Source: Trichopria drosophilae (lineage: Eukaryota; Arthropoda; Insecta; Hymenoptera; Diapriidae). Taken from it: a stretch of 64,000 nt of DNA. A program made the position numbers and the translations under genes. The stretch covers positions 28,679,001 to 28,743,000 of the forward strand of contig CM059587.1 of assembly GCA_030407085.1 (NCBI GenBank). Direction: 5' to 3'. Shown piece after piece: positions 12,021 through 23,439 of the stretch. The notes beneath the pieces are model-generated. The model made no database searches and was not told where the DNA came from. It saw only the letters and a list, made by a program, of their open reading frames with translations. Every line of letters begins with the position of its first letter. The stretch's first letter is position 1.

Positions 12021-12400
12021 GATATGACTTTTACCATGACCTTCAATGTCATTTCAAGATCAAGTTAACTTTCCAAGGTCAGATCCTATATTTTTGACTA
12101 TAGACATGGTACCGGCGAAAAATGTACACGTCCAACCGTAATCTTCCAGGTCATTTCAAGGTCAGATTGCCATTTTTTAAATAGAAACCTGTATTTTTTG
12201 CAAGTGTAATAGTAACACTCGACTATAACATTGATCATAACGATGAGCATTCCGAAATGAGGGCCTTTAAGTGTGTTTTTTATTAATGTGATAAGGATAT
12301 AGGTCCCCTTATAAAAACAAAGTGAATTTTATCTTGAAGTTATAATCTAACCTATGGTCAAGGTCAAATAAAATAAGGTCGGGATTGAATTTTCAGGAAA
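12021..12400. repeat. Repeat region with multiple TCAAGGTCA-like words
   Basis: Words such as GACCTTCAATGTCATTTCAA, CCAAGGTCA, TCAAGGTCAG and GTCAAGGTCAAAT are packed here. Similar clusters lie at 26010-26180, 33345-33780 (with a duplicate) and 56390-56520. TCAAGGTCA is the known monomeric response element of Ftz-F1/ERR-type nuclear receptors. Here it seems to be part of a dispersed repeat, and use as a binding site is inference. Confidence 0.4.
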
Positions 12401-12599
12401 AATCCTAATGCTGTTTTCTAAAATTTCCTTTCCTTTCTATAAGTTCGATGTCTTTATCATCTTTATACGTATCAGCAACGTGGGTCAGAAAATGTTTAAC
12501 CAAACACATCTAATCATTTTAACCAGAACATCTCTGTTGGACTACTGGAGTCGAATAAAGAATGCCAAAAAAGTCTTGTAGATTTCAGGAGGATGAGTC

Positions 12600-13350
12600 T
12601 TAGAAGTTGGCTTCACTTGAAAGATTTATAGGAAGTAACGATACAGCCAAATGTTGCGATGTAAATCGCGAATTACCACAGTTTACGAACGTCTCCCGCG
12701 TTAGTCGGAGATCGAAATAATTTATGGAAAACGAGCTGCTCTACTAATTAGCAGGGATTATGAAATTTTTGTCGAGTTTCTTTTTACCCCCCTCGCTCTT
12801 GCCCCGAAACGTCTATTACCGGGGCAATTTATTAAATTAGCATGCATCTCGGGCGTAATTCAGAATTCGCGGATCGGAATTTATTTGTCTAGTAAATGAG
12901 TGGCGCGAGCGGTCGCGCGTCGTGATCTGTGTCGTGTGAAATTTTAATAAATGCGAGGCTCCGTCGAGTTAAATAAGTTAGGTAAGTCGCGAGTCGACAG
13001 TGGCGCCAGGGGAACGAGAGAAATATTAAACAGTCTTGTTTTCCCGTAAATCAGTTAGAAATTCCACTCGACTCGACCCCGGAGTCGCTGCCAGAGGGTT
13101 GAGGCTCAGAGAGAGCGAAATACTAACCCCTTCGGATCCCTAATGACACCCCATCCACCCACCCACCCTTATAAACTCGCCGCGATTCCTACCGAATTTC
13201 CGAATACGTCCGGAGATTTTTTCCTACCCTTGTCCCTTTTCTTTTCTTTTTCCCGCGATAACCCTCCACGCATCATTATTCTCGGTTGTTCGTAAATATC
13301 TCGCTGTTATGACAAGACAAGGCGGTCTTCTGAGCGTAGCGGTATATTTC
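12600..13350. other. GC-richer block, candidate conserved non-coding or regulatory DNA
   Basis: It is markedly more GC and CpG rich than its neighbours, without a long open frame. It contains homeodomain-type cores (TAATTAG near 12745), TTAATAAATG, CpG-rich palindromic words (GGCGCGAGCGGTCGCGCG at 12902-12919) and pyrimidine tracts. Repeats seen elsewhere in the window are absent from it, which suits single-copy host DNA. A possible intron-internal enhancer; no direct proof. Confidence 0.25.
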
Positions 13351-13487
13351 AATTAAAATATTTCAATATATTAAATAATTTCAATGTAAACTTTACAAGA
13401 ACTTCCCCAATGCACCACAATTAACTAACAGAACATATGACTCATAACTGAAAAAAATACACCTCAATTTGTTTCATACTGAGATGT

Positions 13488-14130
13488 TTAACCCTTTGAT
13501 CATACATTTTTCTTTATGCTGAAAATAGCTGAAATTTGTTACTCGGGAGTTTTCGGGATCGCTGATTACAAATCTGACTTCAGATTTTAAAAATTCAAAT
13601 GGCGGATCCAATATGGCCGACCAAATCGCACAAATTTATTTGATCGAGATGAAATTGGGTATTCGGGGGTTTTCGGGATCACTGATTGCGAATCAGGCCT
13701 CAGATTTTCAAAATTCAAAATGGCGGATCCAAAATGGCCGATTGAAATGTAAAAACAGGTCAGATTCACCCTCGATTTCAGTCGGCCATTTTGGATTCGC
13801 CATTTTTAATTTTGAAAATCTGAGGCCTGATTCGTAATCAGCGACCCCGAAAACCCCCGAGAACCCCGTTTCGTCATATTTGAGTGACGTTTTTTTCTCC
13901 ACATATATTTTCCGTAAAAAATCCACCATTTTTACACTTTGTTTAATTTTTTTAAACTATATAATATGATAATTAATTAAAAATATTGATTTATTTACGT
14001 TTGCTAACATGTTCTTGAAGTAAGGAAGCAAAAAATTGCACCAAAATTAATTAGTAATTACCTCAAATATGTAAATAATGAATTACAAAATGGTGCAGCA
14101 TATATGCTACACTATGGTTCAAAGGGTTAA
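13488..14130. mobile_element. piggyBac-like element with perfect TTAACCCTTTGA ends
   Basis: TTAACCCTTTGA at 13488-13499 and its exact inverse TCAAAGGGTTAA at 14119-14130 give a TTAA duplication and an 8-base inverted terminus. The 635 bp interior has no transposase. The interior left half is built from copies of the GGTCGCTGAT / AAAATGGCGGATCC module, including the large palindrome at 13651-13872. The three overlapping open frames at 13587-13929 on both strands derive from this palindrome and are not genes. Confidence 0.7.
13651..13872. repeat. Palindrome of the GGCGGATCC module inside the 13488 element
   Basis: Arms at about 13651-13746 and 13775-13872 are near-perfect inverted copies around a spacer of about 28 bp. 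They share TTCGGGGGTTTTCGGGATC, AATCAGGCCTCAGATTTTC, CAAAATGGCGGATCC-type and AAAATGGCCGA words. It could form a large hairpin. Confidence 0.8.
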
Positions 14131-14818
14131 GCTTTATTTCTGAGAGATCTCAGGTATTTTGTGTCTTCACTGATGAAACAGTTCATATGTTTAAGAAACA
14201 TATTCTTACAGTTTTTAGGGTTCTTCCCGATAGATAAAATCGGGTAATAGAAGAAGGACACCATAATCAAGAAATTCCTCTGCAAAAAGTTGGACGGACT
14301 GAAGTGGCAGATGCCCAAAAGAAATTCAAGCACTCCTTATGAGAAAAATGATGGGGTGTTGGTGTGCACTTTCCGCTTTGGTATTGGGTTAGTACTTTGA
14401 CATTGCTTTGGTTATCTAATATTTCAACAAATCTTCCACAATATAAAATAAACTTTTTGCAAAGATAAAGACAGGCACGGCAGCGTCGGACGTGCTCAGG
14501 GGGGCTCTGAATCTACTAGTCTATCCCAACTACTATAGAATCTGCCTAAAGTCCAGTTTGACTTTTAAAGTAGTGTATCTATAGTATAGTCTTCGAAGTT
14601 ACTAGAAGTCTTAGTAGTCAGAATTTTGATCGTGGGAATTATGGTCGGTTGTCAATTATTTCGGATTTTGAAACGTCCTTTTGTCACGGGTAAACCGTAT
14701 CGGTATTCCTGTTATCCTAGAAAACTTCATACGAATGGCCATTACACATCGGGATAGAATTTTGTGAAAGGTGATATTTAACAAATAATAAATTCAAAAT
14801 TCGAGGCTTTTATCATGT
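14131..14818. other. AT-rich DNA, no recognised feature
   Basis: No coding, RNA or repeat signal is recognised. Confidence 0.35.
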
Positions 14819-14820
14819 AA

Positions 14821-15176
14821 CGCAATTGGTGGTAATTGCATCAAGATAATTTTTCAAGAAAAATGTTAAAAATGCTGAATTGAGATGTTAATTCTATGAA
14901 AAATATGAAGAATCTGAAAATATGTGACAAATTCAGAAAGAATAACGGAGAAACTTGGAAGAACAATCGGTAGATACCAAGGTACGATCTTTGGTACCTT
15001 TCGATTACCGGTCGAATGCTCTAAGCAAATGCAGTAATATGAAAAATGTGAAAAAAATACGAAATGTGTGACTAATAAAAAATTAACGGAGCGGAGGGAT
15101 GTGGAGAGATGTAGCTCAGTTAAAAATATTTCAACCATGTTGAAATGTTTGATTGATGCAATTACCTCCAATTGCG
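14821..15176. mobile_element. Short inverted-repeat element, CGCAATTGG ends
   Basis: CGCAATTGGTGGTAATTGCA TCA at 14821-14843 is matched by its inverse at 15154-15176 with one mismatch over 23 bases. A local palindrome around GTACCAAGGTAC / GGTACC lies near 14979-15000. The minus-strand frame at 14866-15171 covers the element but has no recognisable family. It directly abuts the next element. Confidence 0.5.
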
Positions 15177-15178
15177 CT

Positions 15179-16031
15179 CACTAAAATTATTGGAGTCAAA
15201 TTTCACTCACACAAAAAATAACTCAAGGAGTCGAAAATGGGGTAGGCCGGGTTCGACTACATTTGAGTTCTTTGGAGTGAAAATATACTCCAATGGTGTC
15301 AATAAATACGGAAAAAGAGAAAGGCGGCTGAATGCCGTATAGACAGGACTAGTTACTACGCGGTCGCCTTTTTTTTTCAACTCGCTATAACATAGCCAAT
15401 TTTGAAGGATTTGAAACGAATAAAAAAAGAAATTGTTCGTTAGAGATTTCCACATCTAATGGTGAAGTAATAAATTATATATCTCAATAAACAATAAAGT
15501 TATTAATTTTTTTCTATGCAACTGCAATATATACCTTCTGGCTCTTCGTTTATCGAGCAAATTTCGAGTATCCGAAAAGTGTCAGCGAGAAAGTTGTTTA
15601 TAAAGGTATGAACAAATTTTCTGGAAAGTTTTATTTTTATTGGTCTAATAGTCAAAAAGTAATGAATGTTTAAAGTTGGTGGCAGCCCATGACCAACGCG
15701 TCATGTGCTTCGAGGCCCTGAAAAACTTCATTGTTTATTCAGATTTATAATTTGTTCATTCTTCATTAGATGCAAAAAACTCTAACGAACAATTTCTTTT
15801 TTTATTCGTTTCAAAATTCTCAGAATTGAATAAGTTATAGCGAGTTGACACAAAACATGTTTGTCGGCCGGCCACGTAGTAACCAGTCTTCCTTGCAGCA
15901 TATAACTACACCGGTAAAGGATTCAAACCTAGCATGAAATACTCTAAAGGAGCGAATGTGACTCCGAGAGAGTGAAATTTACCGATTACTCTCTCTTGGA
16001 CTCCGCAATTGAGTCCAATCATTTTAGAGTG
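15179..16031. mobile_element. Foldback element of about 850 bp, CACTCTAAAAT-type ends
   Basis: The left end CACTAAAATTATTGGAGTC (15179) and right end GACTCAATTG...inverse CACTCTAAAATGATTGG (to 16031) are inverted copies. A second, longer pair lies inside: 15345-15480 and 15730-15895 share TAACGAACAATTTCTTTTTT in inverted orientation, GTTACTACG, CAACTCGCTATAAC and CATCTAATG. The whole unit can fold back. Coding capacity is absent; the minus-strand frame at 15207-15455 is a shadow. Confidence 0.6.
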
Positions 16032-19000
16032 CGTTGCAGGATAAATGCCTTGAATTTTTAATATTAAATTCAGTTAATATTATTGTTTATACAAAAAAAT
16101 CGGATCTACGTACCCACCCACAAGATCACGGGCAACACTTTTGTTATAACATTTTTGAGCTCATATTTCTATAAAATATGTTAAAGATCGTAATTTTGGA
16201 TGAGATAGGTCAGTGGGTCAAAATATACAATTTGATGATATAATCATTATAAATAGTTGAATAATATCGTTTCCAATGAACTTGACACTGTCCCAACTCA
16301 CGCACCAAAAAATGTTCCACCTCACCCGAATATGGCGGATGAGATGGGACATCAAATTGTGTGTAACCTCATTATAAACTGAGCGTAATAGTCATTTACG
16401 TGCCTTGTCTAAGGTCCACAGGCTTCGATCCTTTCACATGGAAACGAAATATATTAACCATCTGGATTCAAAGACTTGCCAAAAAATAATTATTAAAATT
16501 GAAGACTGTCCCAATGGAATATTTACTTAATATAAATGAAAAAATAGGTGGCACTTAAAAATGTTTTCGTTTCTACTACATTTATATATTTTAGGGTAGG
16601 ATTTGTCTCCCTGAGGAACACACTAACAATTCGATCTCCAAATTTCGAAACACCGTAAATAAAGAAAATTTAGTGTGTACAGCTTTTTCTTGTTTCCATA
16701 TTTTGGAATAAAATTATTACAACGTACTGAAAATAAACAAGGTCATTTTGTAGAAGTTCGTGTGAAATATAAGAGCGTTTAATCGACTGACGGATGTGAA
16801 GGAAATGCGGATATAACCGATACTCGTAAAACCCTCCCGGCATTATATTACGGTGAACTTTTTGCAAACGAAAGATTGACGCATGCTTTCATCCACATAC
16901 ATCTCGAAGTGAATTAACGAGCCATGTACATTATTTTTTAATAACATATGTCGGCTTTCGTTGAGTCTATAACTGATATCTCATTACGTGACAGGCAGTT
17001 AAAATAAAATAGGTTGAAGCAAAATGTACATCAATGTATATTTCCATATAATTTATTTTTTATCTGAGATGTTACATTACAGTTTTCATTTTACATATTC
17101 TACATATACATCGCATGCTCCAAAAACTTACACATTATCTGTTAAAAGAGGTTATTCTTATAATATTATTTGAAGTGATACATTTAAATTCGTTTTTTCT
17201 ATTACCAAATGGAACTTCTTTTAGGATATTTGATCATTTTGTTATTTTACAAAATTTTAATGAATATTTTTAAATTTCGCTTTAATTTTTGTATGGACAT
17301 CATCCAAATTAGATTCGGTATTTTGTGTTTTTATAATTTGTCTGTAAATGCGTCATCAGTAATTATCAGACCATTGCATTTTTAATTACGCTTGTTCTTA
17401 GATTTAAGTAAATTAAAATCCGCTTTATACATATTTTTCCCATCGATGTGAAGACACTCAGTGATTTAAGGCGCGTAGGATCAATTTGGTTCAGAGGTCG
17501 TTTGAAAGAATAGTTATCCAAAACATGTAGTTGAAGAAAATTTATAGTACATATTTGGCTTCAGATTTTCGGTTTTTAAAAAATAGACGGGTTTTCTAGA
17601 TGCTCAATCCGTGTTTTATCGAAGACATAATGTGAATGGGAATATTTTTGACCTCAGATTCATGATTACCGCGAAAAATTCTTTGGAAAAGTTTCGATGC
17701 TATCTTATTCGCAAGACCTATTTAGGGCAGTAAATGCTCCTGCAAATGGTAAACATATCCTGTTATAATGACTGCATTTATGAGTGGAAGAGTGTTGTTA
17801 ATGGATGAAAACTTGTTTATTTTCATACCGCATTCATTTATCATTATGTTTCGACTATTTATCATTTAGTCTTTATAAAACGATTACAATCCTTGAATTA
17901 GGGGAGGTTATTGTCGATGTTCCAATGTCTTCATTACATAAGACATCAAAGTTGAAAAAATGTTTGATTAATCATTAAATTTCTTGACTTTAAAAAGTAG
18001 AATGACAATCAGAGTAGAAAACAATTTAAATATATACCATTATAAAAATTATACAATGTAAATATTGTTTATCTGTTTTCCTATATGTCATTACATCTGT
18101 TTTTATTTTAGTCCTGTAAATACAAAATAGAACAATAACATATTTGTTTCAACTCTATTATAATGTAAAATATTGAGCGCTTTATGTAGCTGAATTGTAA
18201 ATAAGAAATAATGTGTTGTTTCATTACTGTCGAAGCATGTAGCGAATAACGTTGAATGTTACGAATTGCGTGACATATGTTTTTCTGTTCGATGAATGTT
18301 TATCGATTTTCTTTGTCACTTTAACCCATATTCAATCAGTGAACAGGTACACAAACTGGTTACGTTATTATACACCAAAATGATATAATATCGAAAATCT
18401 TATCTTATCACATCAAGTATTGCGTATATGAATGAATTTTATTATATGACTGAACGCCTCGTATTCATGTCAGTTCTAACGAAATGCTAAAAGAATTTAT
18501 TTACCGGATTGGTCGATTATTACATAATAACTCACATGAAAGAAAATATTAGACTGTTAATAAATTGTTTATATCCTTATATCGATTTTATATGTAATTA
18601 TTCGGTATACATATATATATATATATTTATTAATTTGTCATATATTGGCGACATATTATTAGAGACTACCATATGGCCATTCAAAATCTGTTCGAAGGAT
18701 ACTCTTAGTTAGACTAATTTATATATAAACTTCAAAAATGAACATCAATGGAGTCGTGGAGTCTTTCAGATACACTCAATGAGCAATTTCAGATGGAAAG
18801 CGTGTCCTGTAATTGATGAACTAAAAATTCGCATTCGGTGATTGAGTAGTAACATTTTATTGTACTTTTTGGAAATATTGAAATGCAAACATTATTAAAA
18901 TCTAATGATAATTTTGTTGATGTAACATCCGTGGAAAAAAGCTACCCAACTAGTTACTGCTCTCAGACTAGCTTCACACTATCAATTCAGTTACCTTCTT

Positions 19001-19189
19001 ACCTAGAAAAACTAAACGTTTACTGTTAAATAAAGTAAATAAACAACACAATAATTGTGTGATAACACTCGGGTAATATTCTTTAAAATTGAAAAAATGT
19101 TTAATAAAAATTTAAATTATCCACACCGAGTCAAAAAAAAATAAAAAGTATAAATATAGTTCTCGATGGATTGAGAACAGTCATAATTT
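16032..19189. other. Long AT-rich stretch without recognised genes
   Basis: Short frames only. A decayed, inverted relative of the GGTCGCTGAT module lies near 17650-17690 and a short (TA)n run at 18611-18625. I see no further repeat, RNA gene or exon. Confidence 0.4.
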
Positions 19190-20054
19190 AAAAAAGGTCC
19201 GACGTTTCGACAAGCTGTGTTGTCATTCTGCAGGGGACAAGGCGCTAAACAAATTAATAGGATAAAAGTCTTTCCTTTTACATACCATTGTTGACATTTT
19301 CGTATACGAGTTTAATGAACTATTGTTTATTTTGTTTATTCTTTTACAGTCGCGATTAATTTGTGATATTTATAATTTAAATTTGGCGTATCTTCTTTTA
19401 TATTTAGTCCATGATTTGTACCATTTCCGAAACTAAACGTGTTACCCAAAAAGTATCTTTATTCAAATTTTGAATATTATTCCAATCAAACGAATGGTTA
19501 GTCATTTCACAATGATTATTAATGACTGTTTTTTTTTCTGTGATTTTCTGTGAGCATTCGTTGTGTGTTCTTTAAGTCTGTCCTGTAGTTGTCTTTTTGT
19601 TCCGCCCACATAAGATATGTTACAATCACCACAGTTAATTTTATAGATAAAGTTGGTGGTTTTTAATAATCTGGTAGGGTCTTTCCCCCTTTTAATAATG
19701 TTTTTAAGATTATTAATATTATAAGGGACTATGGTAATGTTGGAACTGTTCAAACTTTTTTTGACAGTTGTATAAATTTTCATTTATGGAATTTTCAAAT
19801 ACATCGGTTTATTAAGATGCAAAGCAATAATATTAGTAATAACAGAACATTCTTTTTTCATAAATTTAACGACGAAGTTATTACCATAATTATTATTTAA
19901 TAATAAATTTTTGGTTATTTTTATATTTTCCTTGCGGAAGTCTTTGTTAGTTAATTTAATCGCTTTGTCGACAATATTATACACCATACCAATTTTCTTT
20001 CGTATGGGATGTTGTGAGTTGTTCTCACTATCAAAATAATGATTGTTCTAAGCT
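19190..20054 (-). pseudogene. Penelope-like retroelement, 3' fragment with GIY-YIG endonuclease
   Basis: On the minus strand a frame runs from about 20052 down to 19502. It reads through the linker typical of Penelope-like elements between reverse transcriptase and endonuclease (HPIRKKIGMVYNIVDKAIKL). After one in-frame stop (TAA at 19784-19786) it enters the GIY-YIG domain, where FIYKINCGDCNISYVGGTK holds the paired-cysteine and Y-V-G motif and RLKEH carries the conserved Arg and His. A +1 shift at the T8 run near 19530 then restores the C-terminal part (EMTNHSFDWNNIQNLNKDTF) up to a stop at 19404. The reverse transcriptase is missing: the element is cut at 20053, where another repeat starts. 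Downstream, GTCGAAACGTCGGACC (minus strand, about 19197-19212) resembles the 3' end motif of such elements. It is inactive as seen. Family assignment is confident; lineage within the family is not. Confidence 0.88.
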
Positions 20055-21002
20055 TTCGGGTAATTACTTCGACCCAGACCATAGGTCTGGCGAAGTATTG
20101 AATTTGGTCAGTTCCCGCCAAAAAATGACCCTATAGTTTTTCATCAAATGTCGACGTTTCAGACCCTAAGGAACCTAAAGCAACAATAAAAAAATTGGTG
20201 TCCGTTAGGTTGTACGTCCGTCCGTCCGTCCGTCCGTGGGCAAAATTTTGTATACGCGATATCTCGCGACTGGCAGGACAAATTTAAAAAGTACAAACGG
20301 ATTTGGGTTTCTCTTGGCCAAACTTAGATCTGATTAGTTTTTGGAGACAATGCATACTAGATTATGGGGAGGTTTAACAAAAAAACGCTCAAAAAACACG
20401 TTTTTTCCATTTTTAACAAAAAATACAAATCATACAAAAAAATGTTTCAAACAAAAAATATAGAACATCGAATTCTCTACTAAAGAGGTTTTATTCATAA
20501 TACATAAAAATATGGGGGGCATAAAAAAATATTCACTGTAATGTTGGTGTCGGTAGCCATGGGGAGTTGGTAGCGGGGAGGGGGGTTCGGGGCTTCGCCG
20601 ATAGCAGCAACTTCAACTGATCGTGGTTCAGGATATTGTTATTAACGAACATACTGTTGACGTTATTGTAAATAACGGTTTATAGAATAGGGCAACTAGG
20701 ACGAAACGCAACTAGCTTGTCAATTTCGGAAGTTTTTCAGTTATGAATAACCAATCGAGCCAAAACCTTTCGCGTCCAGGGCGTGAAGAAAAACGTATTA
20801 ATGTACTGGATCGCATGAACTTAAAAACCGAAGTATCCCACATATAAAAAAATTTATTTCCTGCAACCCGACCTGTCAAAAACTCGACTAAACCGCGTTT
20901 TTTTTAAGCATCAGTGTGAACAAGACGTGCTCATTTATCAGTGCTTGGGTTGGCCTGCGGTCGGGGTCGAAGTTTTGAAAATGCTCATTTTCAATTTTAC
21001 TA
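20055..21002. repeat. Dispersed repeat family with CAGACC(AT)AGGTCTGGCGAAG core
   Basis: The segment opens ACTTCGACCCAGACCATAGG (with the palindrome CCAGACCATAGGTCTGG), then TTTGGTCAGTTCCCGCCAAA and a (CCGT)n run at about 20217-20237. It ends near 20940-21000 with GGCCTGCGGTCGGGGTCGAA and TTTTGAAAATGCTCATTTTC. The first block recurs inverted at 37735-37870, and the last block recurs at 11450-11510 and, inverted, near 37553-37573. No open frame of note, so this is a non-coding transposon part of unknown class. Confidence 0.6.
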
Positions 21003-21462
21003 TAGGGTGATTATACCAATGAATGGACGACTACCAATGAATGGACGATTTTCTACATATTTCTATTTCTTATGAATGTAGGAAGCACAACATGCAACAG
21101 AATACATATTTTTATGTTCTTTGAACATTCAAAACAATATTTACAGTACTATTGATCTTCCAGTGTTTATTATTTTGTAAAATCAAAGCAAAGTTTTAAA
21201 GCCATCCAAAACTGGTACTGAAAACATCCCATTTGATTTAACCCGTCTATTTATTCCGGTTTAGCGGATTTTTTTACAAACGTATGAAGACAAGGTTAAT
21301 ATCTAAATAAAATCAAAGGTTGAACTACACGGTCATAAAGAGCAGAGTCCAACGATTCTAATGGTAGTATCATAATTAAATTTTCATAAAAGAATTCAAA
21401 AGTTACAATCGATCAAAGTGTGAAAAATGCTTAACCGTCCATTCATTGGCATATTCACCCTA
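21003..21462. mobile_element. TA-flanked MITE, GGGTGATTATACCAATGAAT ends
   Basis: TA at 21003-21004 and 21461-21462 flank a 456 bp unit. Its termini are GGGTGATTATACCAATGAAT GGACG on the left and the inverted GGGTGAATATGCCAATGAAT GGACG on the right, which is 25 bases with two mismatches. The word ACCAATGAATGGACGA is immediately repeated at the left end. No transposase frame. TA target and terminus suit a Tc1/mariner-type non-autonomous element. Confidence 0.8.
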
Positions 21463-22592
21463 TTTAAGGAACAAGATATTGTTACAATATATGTATAGAA
21501 ACTACTCGAACCTAACGATGCTAGAACTACCCTCTATGGGAATATTCTCGGAAGCATCAGCCTTTCGTCAGGAAACTGCAATACGAATTTAGCCAAAATT
21601 GTAGGCATCCGGGTCGAAGGCATCTAGTTTTTTCTTCAAATCACAAGAAAAACGCAAATTATATGGCAATGACGATCTTATTTAAGACAAACACTCAATC
21701 ACAGTAACAACAGAAACAATATCGATTATGAGGCGGCACAGTGCCTTCATTCTGTAACTCGTTATTACGAATAACGTCGACGTTATGACAATTCCAACCA
21801 ACCACGGTCCAGGATATTGTCGTTATCGACAGTAACGTTAACGTTATTGTTAATACCGACTTACAGAATACGGGCACAGGTTCAATAGCAAACCGACGGT
21901 GGATCTGAGTAGATTGTTTGATCATATCCCATCACACGCAAAATTTTACCTTTATTTAAAATAAATTAAAAACGAATAAATTTTATTTATTTATTTAAAA
22001 ATATAGAAATCAAGAAGTTAGCATTCCGTTCCCGTTTCGAATTAACTACTCTATCATTGTAGTGGGGCGCTCAATATTTTTTCTCGCAGTCGGAGAGAGT
22101 TTTTTTAAATACCTTCAGTGACACAGTGAATTGGTTTATGATTATAAAAATGACAAGTGTATTTGTATTACCCATGTTTCCTTGAATCTAGTAATTACTG
22201 ATATAAATTAAACAAATTTAAACTAAATCCTCATTTTTGTGTATTTCATTTTTTCCCTTCCGGTGATTGGTTTAGACAATCGGAACCGCAGTTTCCTTTT
22301 TTATGTAGGACTAGAACCGATATTAATTTATTACAATGAAAAAAGATTCGTTGAACCGATAAAAGTGCATCCGATAACAATAAAATGTGTTCTTTCAACG
22401 GATAAAATACATTATTATTACTATGAACATTTTATTGTCATAAGGGATTCTAAAGTGCTCCGCCGACGAGGTAGTAAGTTTCACCATAATAAAGGTACAT
22501 AAATGACCAAATACGACGTAAATTGAAGATGTTTGAATAAAATTTTCAAAATTCGGACTCAGTAAAGGCAATTTTAATTACTATAGATGTTA
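21463..22592. other. AT-rich DNA with a fragment repeated from 20.6 kb
   Basis: The stretch at 21793-21882 (CAGGATATTGTCGTTATCGA, TTAACGTTATTGTTAATA, ACTTACAGAATACGGGCA) is a diverged direct copy of 20625-20705. The minus-strand frame at 21695-21925 covers it and is not a gene. The frame at 22239-22502 has no family I recognise. Confidence 0.4.
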
Positions 22593-22718
22593 TTCTAGAA
22601 AATACTAAAGAAATTCATTGACAACTGACCGAGAATTTTCGGAAATAAGTGATTTCTTTATTTATATCCGAAAATTTTCGGTCAGTTCTCAATTAATGTC
22701 TCTGATTTCTTTTAGAAT
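22593..22718. repeat. Imperfect palindrome
   Basis: AACTGACCGAGAATTTTCGGA at 22623-22643 pairs with TCCGAAAATTTTCGGTCAGTT at 22667-22687 with one mismatch. Weaker complementarity extends outward to TTCTAGAA and TTTAGAA at 22593 and 22717. It may be a small foldback element. Confidence 0.65.
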
Positions 22719-22902
22719 TCTTTCAAAAACATTTATTTTAAAGACAATTGTACATGTTTAACAATAATTCTATATATTCTTCAAAACATTCAATATTTAA
22801 ACAACTGGAATTTGTAATCTTGGTACTAAATTGTAGCAGTATGACCCTTATAGAAATGAAAACATTTTTTGTACAATTCTTGTATAACATTCTTATTTAC
22901 CA

Positions 22903-23178
22903 TGTTTTTATTCTCTATATGAGAATTAATTTAACTAGTTAGTTAGTTTTAAGGTGTAAAAAAAGAAGCCTTGTTCGACTGGAAAGTAGTCTTCATTAGA
23001 GGTCTTAAAACTAGATTATCCCCTGGTAGAAAATTTTTCATTTTTTCTTAGGTTGGCCATTTCCCCCTATAATGTATACCTCTAATGAAGACTACTTTTC
23101 AGTAGAAAAAGGCTTCTTTTTTTACACCTTAAAACTAACTAACTAGTTAAATTAATTCTCATATAGAGAATAAAAACA
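22903..23178. repeat. Large palindrome with perfect 69-base outer arms
   Basis: The sequence from TGTTTTTATTCTCTATATGA (22903) to AAGCCT (about 22971) is repeated exactly, inverted, at 23110-23178. Inside it a second pair (AAGTAGTCTTCATTAGAGGT and its inverse at 23074-23095) adds about 30 imperfect bases, leaving a loop of about 60-70 bases. The perfect outer arms next to decayed inner arms suggest recent correction or recent origin. Confidence 0.9.
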
Positions 23179-23330
23179 GTTTTTCTTTGCCACTCGTATT
23201 AAATAAATATTAAATTAAATTTCTTGGTGAGACGGCTTATATATAAATTGTAAACAAAAAGGGATAAATACGTGTCATTCTGATGTGAATGTACACAGAA
23301 AATTCAATTTAAACTCAGAGATATAAGGCC

Positions 23331-23415
23331 AGAAAATAGTACTTTTCGATACTAAAGTAAAGTTACTTTACGCACGAGTTTACTTTACGCACCGAAAAGA
23401 CGTACATAAATGTAT
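23331..23415. repeat. GTGCGTAAA repeat, copy B (inverted relative to 8732-8906)
   Basis: GAAAATAGTACTTTTCGATA C at the left and CCGAAAAGACGTACATAAAT at the right are inverted versions of the two edges of the 8732-8906 repeat. Between them TACTTTACGCAC occurs twice. This shortened copy defines the family boundaries. Confidence 0.7.
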
Positions 23416-23439
23416 TTTACTATTGTAAATGTGAAAAAA

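Noticed and set aside
13587..13929. Overlapping frames on both strands with similar products
   Set aside because: They are read from the arms of a palindromic repeat module inside a mobile element.
19784..19987. A separate small gene next to the GIY-YIG frame
   Set aside because: It is in the same frame as the next segment and separated only by one stop codon, so both belong to one Penelope-like remnant.
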